57,576 nucleotides of DNA. Origin: Treponema sp. GTDB lineage: Bacteria > Spirochaetota > Spirochaetia > Treponematales > Breznakiellaceae. The notes below the pieces were generated by a model, which was not told the DNA's origin, made no database searches, and was given only the letters and a program-made list of their open reading frames with translations. Positions 1-7,433 of this stretch are shown here, piece by piece (within the stretch, counting starts at the first letter, position 1; each line of letters opens with the position of its first letter). The position numbers and the translations under genes are program-made. The stretch covers positions 1-57,576 of the forward strand of contig WQXG01000010.1 of NCBI GenBank assembly GCA_009784975.1. Direction: 5' to 3'.

Positions 1-170
1 ACTTCAACTTGGGAAGAAAGACCGCCGTATTTAGTACGCACTGGAGCGCATATTACAGTGGGGAATTGATTGTCAATAACATCTTGTCGGGAAACTACCA
101 AATAAAGACGATAATCCTTTTGATCATTTTTATTTCCTTTATAAACCCGATACAAATTGCCGCGCTTCAT
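1..170 (-). CDS. MazF/PemK-family toxin, partial at window edge
   Basis: The first 56 codons of a MazF/PemK-like endoribonuclease toxin, read leftwards from an ATG at 170; the gene runs off the window, so its C-terminus is not visible. The visible protein starts MKRGNLYRV and contains YLVVSR followed by FPTVICAPV and GLSSQVEV. This is the usual order of the family: an N-terminal RG-D/N-Y strand, a P/Y-LVVS strand, a TV-I-API/V strand, then the S-QVEV segment. MazF-type toxins cleave mRNA at short motifs and are neutralised by a co-transcribed antitoxin. The likely antitoxin gene lies 19 bases upstream. There is no strong ribosome-binding site, so translation may be coupled. Family assignment is good; the target sequence is unknown. 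Confidence 0.75.
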   Translation of the reverse strand, partial: MKRGNLYRVYKGNKNDQKDYRLYLVVSRQDVIDNQFPTVICAPVRTKYGGLSSQVE

Positions 171-189
171 TTACCTAAACACCCTTTGG

Positions 190-444
190 TTATTTATCTT
201 CCATGTACATATTTTGGATTGCAAGATCTTCCATGGACTCTTTTGTAAGCCATTCAATATTGTCATCGATCCATTTCTTTTCTTCTTCCGCTGTCATACG
301 TTTTTTAGGAACAGCTTCAGAGGAAGCCGCCGCCCCCTTAACAGGGAACTGGATAATAATATTTGCTTTACTGCCTACCGGTATTTCCGGCGGAAACATA
401 AAACGGCGATCTGCCGGTATTTCTATAGTTTGTGTTATGGTCAT
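190..444 (-). CDS. Putative antitoxin of the MazF-like pair
   Basis: An 84-residue protein just upstream of the MazF-like toxin on the same strand. Its N-terminus (MTITQTIEIPADRR) is a short beta-strand segment like those of small spirochaetal antitoxins. The C-terminal half is charged and helical (EEEKKWIDDNIEWL), the kind of tail that wraps the toxin. Position and size fit an antitoxin; there is no catalytic motif. I do not recognise a named family, so the role comes mainly from context. It appears to be made from a leaderless mRNA, because a -10 box ends six bases before the ATG. Confidence 0.6.
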   Translation of the reverse strand: MTITQTIEIPADRRFMFPPEIPVGSKANIIIQFPVKGAAASSEAVPKKRMTAEEEKKWIDDNIEWLTKESMEDLAIQNMYMEDK

Positions 445-450
445 AGGTAA

Positions 451-479
451 AATGTAGCATAAACAAAGAAAAAAAACAA
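451..479 (-). promoter_or_regulatory. Predicted promoter of the toxin-antitoxin operon (leaderless)
   Basis: On the minus strand TTGTTT (479-474), a 17-base spacer and TACATT (456-451) are followed after six bases by the antitoxin ATG at 444. There is no Shine-Dalgarno site in between, so the transcript would start at or next to the start codon. Confidence 0.45.
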
Positions 480-653
480 GAAAAAAGGCAACTTTTCTAC
501 TTTTTTCTCAATACATCATGTCTATACAGTATTATATCGCATACCTCAGGTAAACGGTAGCACCCTAAATTCTTCCGTTCGTGTTGGTTAGTGTAGTTCG
601 TGGTAAAGAAAAAGGCAGATTTGGCAGCTGCTACCATTCTTATCGGATTTCAA

Positions 654-899
654 AGTGTTAAATTCCAACCCACTTCGTACAGGCGCAGCCGGGCTGGCTA
701 CCTATTGTTTTTGTGAACCTGCGGCTCTGGCAGCAGGTGCGGGAAACAATTTTTGCAGCTCTCTGCGGAGGAGACTTCGCAGAAGGCTCCGTAGCAGATT
801 CCGGCAAATGTTTCCCGCACATGCTGCCAGAGCCGCAGGTTCACGGAGAGCAAGAATGCAGCCCGGCTGCGCCTGTACGGAGCGATTGATTCTAACACT
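654..899. repeat. Foldback repeat element, copy A
   Basis: A 246-base near-palindrome between the toxin-antitoxin pair and tyrS. Its outer ends are AGTGTTA (654-660) and TAACACT (893-899). Inside, a perfect 21-base inverted repeat pairs 676-696 with 859-879 (contains GTACAGGCGCAGCC), and a second 23-base perfect arm pairs 713-735 with 822-844 (GTGAACCTGCGGCTCTGGC). The centre contains GAGACTTCGCAGAAGGCTC. Related elements with the same ends and centre lie at 56963-57155 and from 57409 to the window end. It could act as an RNA hairpin or a non-autonomous mobile element. No credible protein is encoded: the open frames across it are by-products of the palindrome. Confidence 0.8.
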
Positions 900-915
900 A
901 CAAATCCTATAAAAT
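886..915 (+). promoter_or_regulatory. Predicted tyrS promoter overlapping foldback copy A
   Basis: TTGATT (886-891) lies inside the right end of foldback copy A. TATAAA/TAAAAT (908-915) follows after 16-18 bases, and the tyrS ATG begins six bases after the TAAAAT reading. No Shine-Dalgarno site is present, so tyrS mRNA may be leaderless and its -35 box supplied by the repeat. Confidence 0.5.
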
Positions 916-921
916 ACCCAC

Positions 922-2172
922 ATGAACCCAGCATTAGAACTTTTAAAAACAAGAGGCTTTTTTCAGCAGTGCACCAGCGCCGAAGGTCTGTCAAAATTGA
1001 TGGATGAACAGCCGGTCGCTTTTTATGTAGGCTGCGATCCTACGGGGACAAGCCTGCATATCGGACACATGGTTCCGTTTTTTGCCTACCGTCATCTTCG
1101 GGATGCCGGGCATACAGCAATTGCCCTGATAGGCGGCGGAACTGCCAGAATTGGGGATCCTTCCGGGAAAAGCGATATGCGCAAGATGCTCGATTATGAA
1201 CAGCTGGATAAAAATTCCGAATCGATTAAAGGGCAGCTTGATCGTTTTGTCGGCTTTGACGGCAAGACCGCTTTTTCTGTGAATAACAAGGATTGGCTTG
1301 CGGGGCTGAATTATATCGACTTTTTGCGTGAAATCGGCAGACATTTTTCCGTAAATAGAATGTTAAGTTTTGAAGCCTACAAAATGCGCATGGAAACAGG
1401 TTTGTCTTTTATCGAATTTAATTATCAGCTTTTACAGAGCTATGATTTTCTGGAACTGTACCGGCGGCATGGATGCCGCTTGCAAATCGGCGGCGATGAT
1501 CAATGGGGAAACATTGTCGCCGGCGTAGAACTGATCCGCCGCATCGAAGGCGTAGAAGCGTTTGGATTAACCTTCCCGCTCGTTACAACCGCAGACGGTA
1601 AAAAAATGGGCAAGACCGAAAAAGGCGCGCTCTTCCTTGATCCGGCAATTACTACCCCTTACGAATTTTTCCAGTATTGGCGCAATGTGCAGGATCAGGA
1701 TATACTCCGCTTTTTGCTCATGTTTACTTTTTTACAAGCTGATGAATGCCGTAAATTATGCGAAACAGGAAAAAATCCCAATGAGGCAAAAGAACGGCTG
1801 GCATGGGAAGTAACAGCGCTCATTCACGGCAAAGAAGAAGCCGATAAAGCGCTTGCCGGCGCAAAAGCCGCTTTTGGCGGCAGCAACGCTGCAGGGGCCA
1901 ATAAACAGGCAATGCCAAAAACAGAGATAGCGCGTTTGCGGTTTAAAGAAGGTTATAATATAGTAGATCTTTTTGCCGATACGGGGCTTCAATCCAGCAA
2001 GAGCGAAAGCCGCCGCCTTGTACAGCAGGGCGGAGCATTTGTTTCCGGCAAAGACGGAGAGCTTTCCGCCGTCAGTGATACCTCTGTGCTTATCGGGGAA
2101 GACAGACTAAACGCAGAGGGCGAGCTAATCCTGCGCGCCGGAAAAAAACGTTATTTGCTCGTAGTCACCTAA
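922..2172 (+). CDS. tyrS: Tyrosyl-tRNA synthetase
   Basis: A 416-residue class I aminoacyl-tRNA synthetase that charges tRNA-Tyr in the cytoplasm. The HIGH-type motif is seen as PTGTSLHIGHMVPF near residue 40, and the KMSKS-type loop as KKMGKTEKG near residue 230. The tyrosine-pocket region has the family pattern YQLLQSYDFLEL with GGDDQWGN. The C-terminal 65 residues form an S4-like RNA-binding domain (SKSESRRLVQQGGAFV). Length is normal for bacterial TyrRS. The ATG at 922 lacks a Shine-Dalgarno site but sits just after a -10 box. The stop codon interlocks with that of the convergent acyl-CoA ligase gene (four shared bases). Confidence 0.95.
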   Translation: MNPALELLKTRGFFQQCTSAEGLSKLMDEQPVAFYVGCDPTGTSLHIGHMVPFFAYRHLRDAGHTAIALIGGGTARIGDPSGKSDMRKMLDYEQLDKNSESIKGQLDRFVGFDGKTAFSVNNKDWLAGLNYIDFLREIGRHFSVNRMLSFEAYKMRMETGLSFIEFNYQLLQSYDFLELYRRHGCRLQIGGDDQWGNIVAGVELIRRIEGVEAFGLTFPLVTTADGKKMGKTEKGALFLDPAITTPYEFFQYWRNVQDQDILRFLLMFTFLQADECRKLCETGKNPNEAKERLAWEVTALIHGKEEADKALAGAKAAFGGSNAAGANKQAMPKTEIARLRFKEGYNIVDLFADTGLQSSKSESRRLVQQGGAFVSGKDGELSAVSDTSVLIGEDRLNAEGELILRAGKKRYLLVVT

Positions 2173-3914
2173 TTTTCGTAACTCTTGTAAAGGAAACGTT
2201 TAATCTTTTGCTGGGCATTCTTTTCAAACGGCTCCTCGCGGATACAAAAATCGCTGATTTTTTTATAGACAGGCAGAGAACGGTTCGCCTCTTCCATTTC
2301 CTTTTTTATCAGCTCATGAACAAACGCTTTGTCATTTTCCTTGCCGGGATAATCGGCTTTAATGAATTCGTAATTGGGAACCATTACGGCATAAATAATT
2401 TCTCCGCCGGGACCTTTTCTTCCTACAATAAGCGCTTCCGCAATTGCCCGTGAACCCGCAAAGTGCGCTTCCACTTCTTCGGGATAAACATTTTTGCCGC
2501 CGGAACCGACTATAAGATTTTTCTTGCGTCCCCTGATATGGATAAAACCAAGTTCATCGCGGAAACCCAAATCGCCCGTTAACAGCCAGCCGTCTTCTGT
2601 TATTACTTCTTTTGTAGCTTGTTCATTTTCAAAATACCCAAGCATTACAGAAGGCGATTTGCATGTAATTTCACCAATGCCGTCCGGACCCGGATCAATA
2701 ATTTTTACTTCTGTATAACTAATGGGAAGCCCTACAGATTCGTTGCGTTTATGCCGCGGAGTGTTAACGGTAATAAGAGGAGCATTCTCGCTCATACCGT
2801 AACCATGGACAATATTAAAACCAAGAGAGTCAAAAAAATCCGATGTCTTTGGACTCAACGCGCCGCCGCCGGCTACCATAATTTTTAATGTATGAAGACT
2901 TGCTTTTTTACGGATAAATTTGAACACCTTCCGTCCGAATTCCGGGTTACCTTTTTTTGCCTGTTTAAGCGCAATGGAACGCAGAATATTAAGCGGACCG
3001 CGGATAAAGGGAGAAAGTTTTTGATACTTGGCATCTATTGCAGCCATAACCTTATCGTAAAGGAGCGGAACCGCAATAAGGAACGTAACCCCTCCGTCTC
3101 TGATATCATCAATTACAACCTTGCCGACAACTTTTTCCGCAATTACAACTTTAATGCCGATTGATAAAGGCGCAATAAAACAACATGTTGTAGGATATGT
3201 ATGGTGCAAAGGAAGAACATCAATAAATACATCATTATCATCCGGATCCAGAATACGAATTGCTCCGCTGGCATTGGCGATAATATTTTTATGGGAAAGA
3301 GTTACACCCTTGGCAAACCCGGTTGTACCGGATGTAAACACTATGGAACATGGATGATCCGCGGATATACTGTCAATCGGGGGCAGCGCCTGATTACCGG
3401 CATTTTTGCCAAAATGATGATATTCGGTTTCCTGGCTGGAAGGAGCGTCTTCGCCCTCCGGGCTTATACAAACAGTAACCGGCAAAGAAACGCCGTTAGA
3501 CGGCAAACTTGCCGCAAAAGCATTTTTTCTGCCGGAATGGAAGAAAGCTTTGGCACGGGTTAATTTAATAATATTGAGACATTCCTGCTCAGTAACAAGA
3601 AAATCGACAGGCACAATGGAAATACCGGCAATTACCGTTCCCATCCAGACAGCCATCCACTCAGGCCGGTTTTCAGCCCAAAGCACTACCCTGTCCCCCT
3701 GAACAAGACCTGCAGCAAGCAAACCGCGCGCTATTCTGCGGCATTCTTCGCCGTATCTGGAAAAACTCCAGCGAGTAAACTCCGTCTGCTTTCCTGAACG
3801 GTACAGTATTGCGTCTTTATTGGCAAATTTTCGCATTGAGTTGTCCAATAATTGGGCGAAATTCCGGGACGGATTGTCGGGACGGCTTGAAATATAATCT
3901 TCGTACTTTAACAT
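2169..3914 (-). CDS. Long-chain fatty acid-CoA ligase (AMP-forming)
   Basis: A 581-residue member of the ANL (acyl-CoA synthetase) superfamily, which activates fatty acids with ATP and CoA via an acyl-AMP intermediate. Visible signatures are the P-loop SIVFTSGTTGFAKGV (near residue 200), the mid-protein VHGYGMSENAP motif, the hinge TGDLGFRDELGFIHIRGRKKNLI, and the C-terminal catalytic lysine region KNAQQKIKRF. The start ATG at 3914 has GGGGTG in front. The neighbouring gene is a short-chain fatty acid transporter on the same strand, which suggests local use of fatty acids, but a terminator lies between them. Chain-length preference cannot be read from sequence. Confidence 0.88.
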   Translation of the reverse strand: MLKYEDYISSRPDNPSRNFAQLLDNSMRKFANKDAILYRSGKQTEFTRWSFSRYGEECRRIARGLLAAGLVQGDRVVLWAENRPEWMAVWMGTVIAGISIVPVDFLVTEQECLNIIKLTRAKAFFHSGRKNAFAASLPSNGVSLPVTVCISPEGEDAPSSQETEYHHFGKNAGNQALPPIDSISADHPCSIVFTSGTTGFAKGVTLSHKNIIANASGAIRILDPDDNDVFIDVLPLHHTYPTTCCFIAPLSIGIKVVIAEKVVGKVVIDDIRDGGVTFLIAVPLLYDKVMAAIDAKYQKLSPFIRGPLNILRSIALKQAKKGNPEFGRKVFKFIRKKASLHTLKIMVAGGGALSPKTSDFFDSLGFNIVHGYGMSENAPLITVNTPRHKRNESVGLPISYTEVKIIDPGPDGIGEITCKSPSVMLGYFENEQATKEVITEDGWLLTGDLGFRDELGFIHIRGRKKNLIVGSGGKNVYPEEVEAHFAGSRAIAEALIVGRKGPGGEIIYAVMVPNYEFIKADYPGKENDKAFVHELIKKEMEEANRSLPVYKKISDFCIREEPFEKNAQQKIKRFLYKSYEN

Positions 3915-3941
3915 AATACACCCCTAAATTAATATAGATAC

Positions 3942-3970
3942 ATTATGAACACTTTTCTGTTTTTTGTCAA
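3942..3970 (-). promoter_or_regulatory. Predicted promoter of the acyl-CoA ligase gene
   Basis: On the minus strand TTGACA (3970-3965), a 17-base spacer and CATAAT (3947-3942) give a near-consensus sigma-70 promoter, with a short leader that contains a Shine-Dalgarno site before the ATG at 3914. Confidence 0.7.
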
Positions 3971-4032
3971 ACTAAAAATTAAAAAAATTGCAACTTTTTT
4001 GAGGTTTCTGTGTCGTGCTCCGGGGTACACAT

Positions 4033-4067
4033 AAAAAAAGGCTGTCCGATACGAACAGCCTCTTTTT
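4033..4067 (-). terminator. Rho-independent terminator after the fatty acid transporter gene
   Basis: AGGCTGT and ACAGCCT arms with a short loop are flanked by an A-run on the left and a T-run on the right (TCTTTTTT). The hairpin lies 13 bases past the stop codon of the transporter gene on the minus strand. The flanking runs allow bidirectional action. Confidence 0.85.
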
Positions 4068-4079
4068 TGCTAATGCGCG

Positions 4080-5534
4080 CTAAACTATAAATATGAAGAA
4101 TAACATGAAAATAATATATACTGCTGAGCCTCCAATCGCTGTGTACGGCAGAATATGTTTAAAATCAAGCTTAAACATAGCAAGGTACGGAAGAGCCCAG
4201 AACGGCAGGAAGCCGTTGGTGGAGAAATCGCCTGCGGTATACGCAAGTATCATTTTGCTTAAAGGAACATTATTTTCTACAGCGACTTCAAAAGCATAAG
4301 GAGCTACGACCATAAACTTTGCCGCGCCGTTAGGAACCGCAATATTTACAATTGATGTATAAATGTAGGTAAGAAGCGGCCAGTTACCCTGTGTCGCAAA
4401 TGACATAAAGAATTCTACAAAGACCCTGTTTAATCCGGTGTAGGTGATTATACCAAAAATACCGGCATAGAACGGGAACTGAATAATAACACCCCATGTT
4501 TGGCCAAGTGACATCTGCACCATTCTGATAAATGCATTCGGTGTGCCGCTGAGCAAGAGGGCAATAACAAGCATGAGCATGTTAAAGTTATTAAAATTCA
4601 ATTGACCGTCAACCGCAAAGAATCTTACTACCCATACAATACCAAATGCGCCAATTATAAAATTGACGATAGGGCTGTTGTCGAGCGCTTCGGCAACTGA
4701 AGTTGGTTTGGGTCTTACCTGGGTATAAAGTTTCTGCTGGGTTTCAATTTCTTCGTAAAGATCATTGGAAGGCGCAACATAGTTTTCTTCTTTTTTGGGT
4801 CTGATAAGATAGATAGCTCCAAAGCAAACAATCAATGCAACAATACATAAAATTACGTTTTGCAGAGAAAATACAGTTTCTGCGTATGGAACCCGATCAG
4901 GAACATTGGCTAAAAATTCTGCAGGTTTTGCTGCAAAAATAACTCTTTTTATTAAACCGGTGCTATTGCCGAATACAGGCGCAATTTGGGAAATACCAAT
5001 ACCTGTAATACCGCATCCGTAAAGAATGGCAACGAAAAGCGGATTATGTATTTTGTAGCCTTTCTCTCTGGCTGCCATAATTATATGTCTGCCAAGATGA
5101 ATACCAAGCATGATACCCAAGCCAAAATGGAACCAGTTGAACAATGGGATTGTAAGCATAACAAGCAAAATTGCCTGACCCATATTATTCGGTTTACTGG
5201 CAAGCTTTTTCAGCCCCATGCGCACAAACGGCGAAGCTGCGATTACTGAACCTGTTATCAGAATCAACGACATCTGCATTGCAAGCTCAAGCAAGCTCCA
5301 GAAGCCCGCTCCCCAGGCTTCAATAACACTGTTAGCTGTAACACCAGCATTAAGCTGAGCAAGCGGTATATTCGGCTTAAAATTAACAAATGGTGTACTT
5401 GTAAATACAAGAGCCAAAACTACAACAACAGCCGTAAGGACATACGCTATTACCATTGAATTTGGCATCCATCTGTTAAAGAACCGGATAAAACCATCCA
5501 TCCACGATCTTTTTTCGAGTGTATTTGAACTCAT
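4080..5534 (-). CDS. AtoE-family short-chain fatty acid transporter
   Basis: A 484-residue polytopic inner-membrane protein matching the AtoE / short-chain fatty acid transporter family. It starts with a cytoplasmic RSWMDGFIRFFNRWMPNSM segment leading into the first membrane helix. It contains the conserved NWFHFGLGIMLGIHLGR segment and the C-terminal NGAAKFMVVAPYAFEVA and GDFSTNGFLPFWALPYL segments. About a dozen hydrophobic helices are visible, with a charged cytoplasmic loop near residues 240-275. It probably imports acetate, butyrate or similar acids, or exports fermentation products; direction cannot be told. Shine-Dalgarno AGGAGGAAG precedes the ATG. Confidence 0.85.
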   Translation of the reverse strand: MSSNTLEKRSWMDGFIRFFNRWMPNSMVIAYVLTAVVVVLALVFTSTPFVNFKPNIPLAQLNAGVTANSVIEAWGAGFWSLLELAMQMSLILITGSVIAASPFVRMGLKKLASKPNNMGQAILLVMLTIPLFNWFHFGLGIMLGIHLGRHIIMAAREKGYKIHNPLFVAILYGCGITGIGISQIAPVFGNSTGLIKRVIFAAKPAEFLANVPDRVPYAETVFSLQNVILCIVALIVCFGAIYLIRPKKEENYVAPSNDLYEEIETQQKLYTQVRPKPTSVAEALDNSPIVNFIIGAFGIVWVVRFFAVDGQLNFNNFNMLMLVIALLLSGTPNAFIRMVQMSLGQTWGVIIQFPFYAGIFGIITYTGLNRVFVEFFMSFATQGNWPLLTYIYTSIVNIAVPNGAAKFMVVAPYAFEVAVENNVPLSKMILAYTAGDFSTNGFLPFWALPYLAMFKLDFKHILPYTAIGGSAVYIIFMLFFIFIV

Positions 5535-5582
5535 TTAACTTCCTCCTATTATTTTTGAAGTTAGTTCCCATTGTATTATCTT

Positions 5583-5612
5583 TTATCAGACAAATCAAGA
5601 GGGTTTTGTCAA
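5583..5612 (-). promoter_or_regulatory. Predicted promoter of the fatty acid transporter gene
   Basis: Minus-strand TTGACA (5612-5607), an 18-base spacer and TGATAA (5588-5583). It lies about 50 bases before the start codon, with AGGAGG in the leader. Confidence 0.55.
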
Positions 5613-5644
5613 ACTCAATAGGAAAGAGGTATAGGGGTTTTTCC

Positions 5645-6241
5645 CTACATTTCTTCGCGTTTGGTAATAACTTTATTAATTAAACCATAACTGACCGCTT
5701 CCGCGGCGCTCATCCAGTAGTCGCGATCGGTATCTTTTTCTACCTGAGCGGCAGAAGTGCCGGTTTCCTGGGCAATAAGCAGGTTGATTTTTTCCCGTAA
5801 TTTATCAAGTTCTTTGGCATGTATTTCAATGTCTGTGGCAACCCCGCGAATCCCGGAAAGCGGCTGGTGAATGAGGTAATGGCTGTTGGGCAGCCCCACG
5901 CGTTGTTCTTTGGGGGAAGCAAGCTGGATAATTGCCGCGGCGCTTGCAACAAGACCCATGCCGATTGTCCAAACTTGCGGCTTTATAAAGCGGATCATGT
6001 CAAAAATAGCATATCCCGCATCAGCGTCCCCGCCGGGGGAATCAATAAAAATACGGATGGGCTCATCGCTCATTTCTTCCAAAAGCAGCAATTGGCGGAT
6101 GGTTTTTTCAGCCAAATCCTTGTTTATTTCGCCCGATATCAATATTGTACGTGTTTTAAGCATCCGTAAGGCTAACGGATCTATGGAAGAACCGGTTTTT
6201 TCCTGACATTCACAATCATCATCTTCAGCATCAAAATACAT
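5645..6241 (-). CDS. clpP: ATP-dependent Clp protease proteolytic subunit
   Basis: A 198-residue ClpP-family serine protease, the barrel subunit that degrades proteins fed by Clp ATPases. The catalytic Ser is in GLVASAAAI (usual ASMGA), the His in LIHQP and the Asp in DTDRDYWMSA. The IDSPGG motif near residue 68 is intact. The segment after the Ser is diverged (SAAAI for SMGA), and the acidic Cys-containing N-terminus (DAEDDDCEC) is unusual, so this may be a secondary ClpP paralogue. Shine-Dalgarno GGAGGC precedes the ATG. The gene lies 29 bases past alr on the same strand and may be co-transcribed with it. Confidence 0.92.
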   Translation of the reverse strand: MYFDAEDDDCECQEKTGSSIDPLALRMLKTRTILISGEINKDLAEKTIRQLLLLEEMSDEPIRIFIDSPGGDADAGYAIFDMIRFIKPQVWTIGMGLVASAAAIIQLASPKEQRVGLPNSHYLIHQPLSGIRGVATDIEIHAKELDKLREKINLLIAQETGTSAAQVEKDTDRDYWMSAAEAVSYGLINKVITKREEM

Positions 6242-6270
6242 TTATTGCCTCCATCGACATAATACTGGTT

Positions 6271-7380
6271 TTACGCACTGCTGGCAACATCCCCGATATA
6301 TATTCTTGGCACCCTTTTGCTTATATTGCAGGTTATTTCATAGGGGATAGTACCCGCTGCAGATGCCAATTTAGCCGCATTATTCTGCGAATTGTCAATA
6401 ACAATCGCCTCTTCCCAGCGGCGGACTTTTGGCTGCGGACCCAAATCTATACAGCATAAATCCATCGTTACCCGTCCCGCAAGCGGATAGGCATTTGTGC
6501 CGATTTTTACCTGCCATTTATTCCCGGCAATACGCGGCAGACCATCGGCATACCCTATCGGCAGAATCGCGATAAATGTGTCTTCCCTTGCAGTCCATGT
6601 TCTGCCGTAAGAAACAGTTTCGCCTTTTTTAATTTTTTTTATCAATGAAACCGTCGTTTTCAGTTCCAGAACAGGTTCAACTTCGGGAAATTCCCCATTA
6701 ACGGTTTTGTACCCGTAAAGCAAGATGCCCGGGCGAACCATGTCCAGCCGGCTATCGGGGTGCTGAATAATTGCGCCGGAATTGGCAGCGTGAACAATAC
6801 CCGGATTTATCCCCGAAGATCTTATTTGTTCAACAGCAGCTTTAAAACAAGCCAATTGTTCCATTGTATAGGCGATATCCAGCTCTTGTGCGGAATCTGC
6901 GGCAGCAAAATGAGTTGCGGTTCCTGCCAGTTCAAGCCCTGCGCAGGAGGAAATAAAGCGGGCAAGAGGAAGGGCATCTTCGGTACGGCAGCCTATCCTC
7001 CCCATGCCGGTATCAATTTTAATATGGACAGGCACCTTTTTTTGGGCTTGTTCGTTCAGGGCGGCGGCAAACTCTTCATCAGAAATAAAGGGGGTAAGTT
7101 CTTCCTTTATAACCATGGGGATTTCATCCGGATGGCATTGGGAAAATAGCAGAATGGGAGATTTTATCCCCGCTTTACGAAGCTCCTGTCCTTCATAGAC
7201 CGTAGACACCCCAAGACAATAAGCGCCGGCCTGAAGGCTTGCCTTTGCAATTTGAACAGCGCCATGCCCGTAAGCATCGGCTTTTACCGGCACACAAATC
7301 CGGGTCTGCCCGACATGGTCTTTTACCGCTTTAAAATTGCGCAAAAAACGGTCTATATGGATTACGGCACTTGTTAACAT
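6271..7380 (-). CDS. alr: Alanine racemase
   Basis: A 369-residue fold-III PLP enzyme that converts L-alanine to D-alanine for peptidoglycan. The PLP-binding lysine is in VPVKADAYGHGA near residue 30. The family segments DTGMGRIGCR, HAANSGAII, RPGILLYGY and the C-terminal domain's VTMDLCCIDLG are all present. Length is typical. The ATG at 7380 has no Shine-Dalgarno site; a -10 box ends six bases before it, implying a leaderless mRNA. Its promoter overlaps that of the divergent lipoprotein gene. Confidence 0.95.
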   Translation of the reverse strand: MLTSAVIHIDRFLRNFKAVKDHVGQTRICVPVKADAYGHGAVQIAKASLQAGAYCLGVSTVYEGQELRKAGIKSPILLFSQCHPDEIPMVIKEELTPFISDEEFAAALNEQAQKKVPVHIKIDTGMGRIGCRTEDALPLARFISSCAGLELAGTATHFAAADSAQELDIAYTMEQLACFKAAVEQIRSSGINPGIVHAANSGAIIQHPDSRLDMVRPGILLYGYKTVNGEFPEVEPVLELKTTVSLIKKIKKGETVSYGRTWTAREDTFIAILPIGYADGLPRIAGNKWQVKIGTNAYPLAGRVTMDLCCIDLGPQPKVRRWEEAIVIDNSQNNAAKLASAAGTIPYEITCNISKRVPRIYIGDVASSA

Positions 7381-7386
7381 AATAAT

Positions 7387-7415
7387 ATAATGACATTTAC
7401 TTGTTTTTCTTTCAA
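7387..7415 (-). promoter_or_regulatory. Predicted leaderless alr promoter, overlapping a divergent promoter
   Basis: Minus strand: TTGAAA (7415-7410), 17 bases, CATTAT (7392-7387), then six bases to the alr ATG. On the plus strand a perfect TATAAT -10 box (7416-7421) for the lipoprotein gene directly abuts the alr -35 box, so the two promoters probably compete for RNA polymerase. Confidence 0.6.
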
Positions 7416-7433
7416 TATAATGATATATTGATT

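Noticed and set aside
655..994. Overlapping open frames on both strands rich in Arg/Ala/Leu between the antitoxin and tyrS genes
   Set aside because: They are produced by the foldback repeat: the two strands encode near-identical peptides because the DNA is palindromic, and there is no ribosome-binding site.
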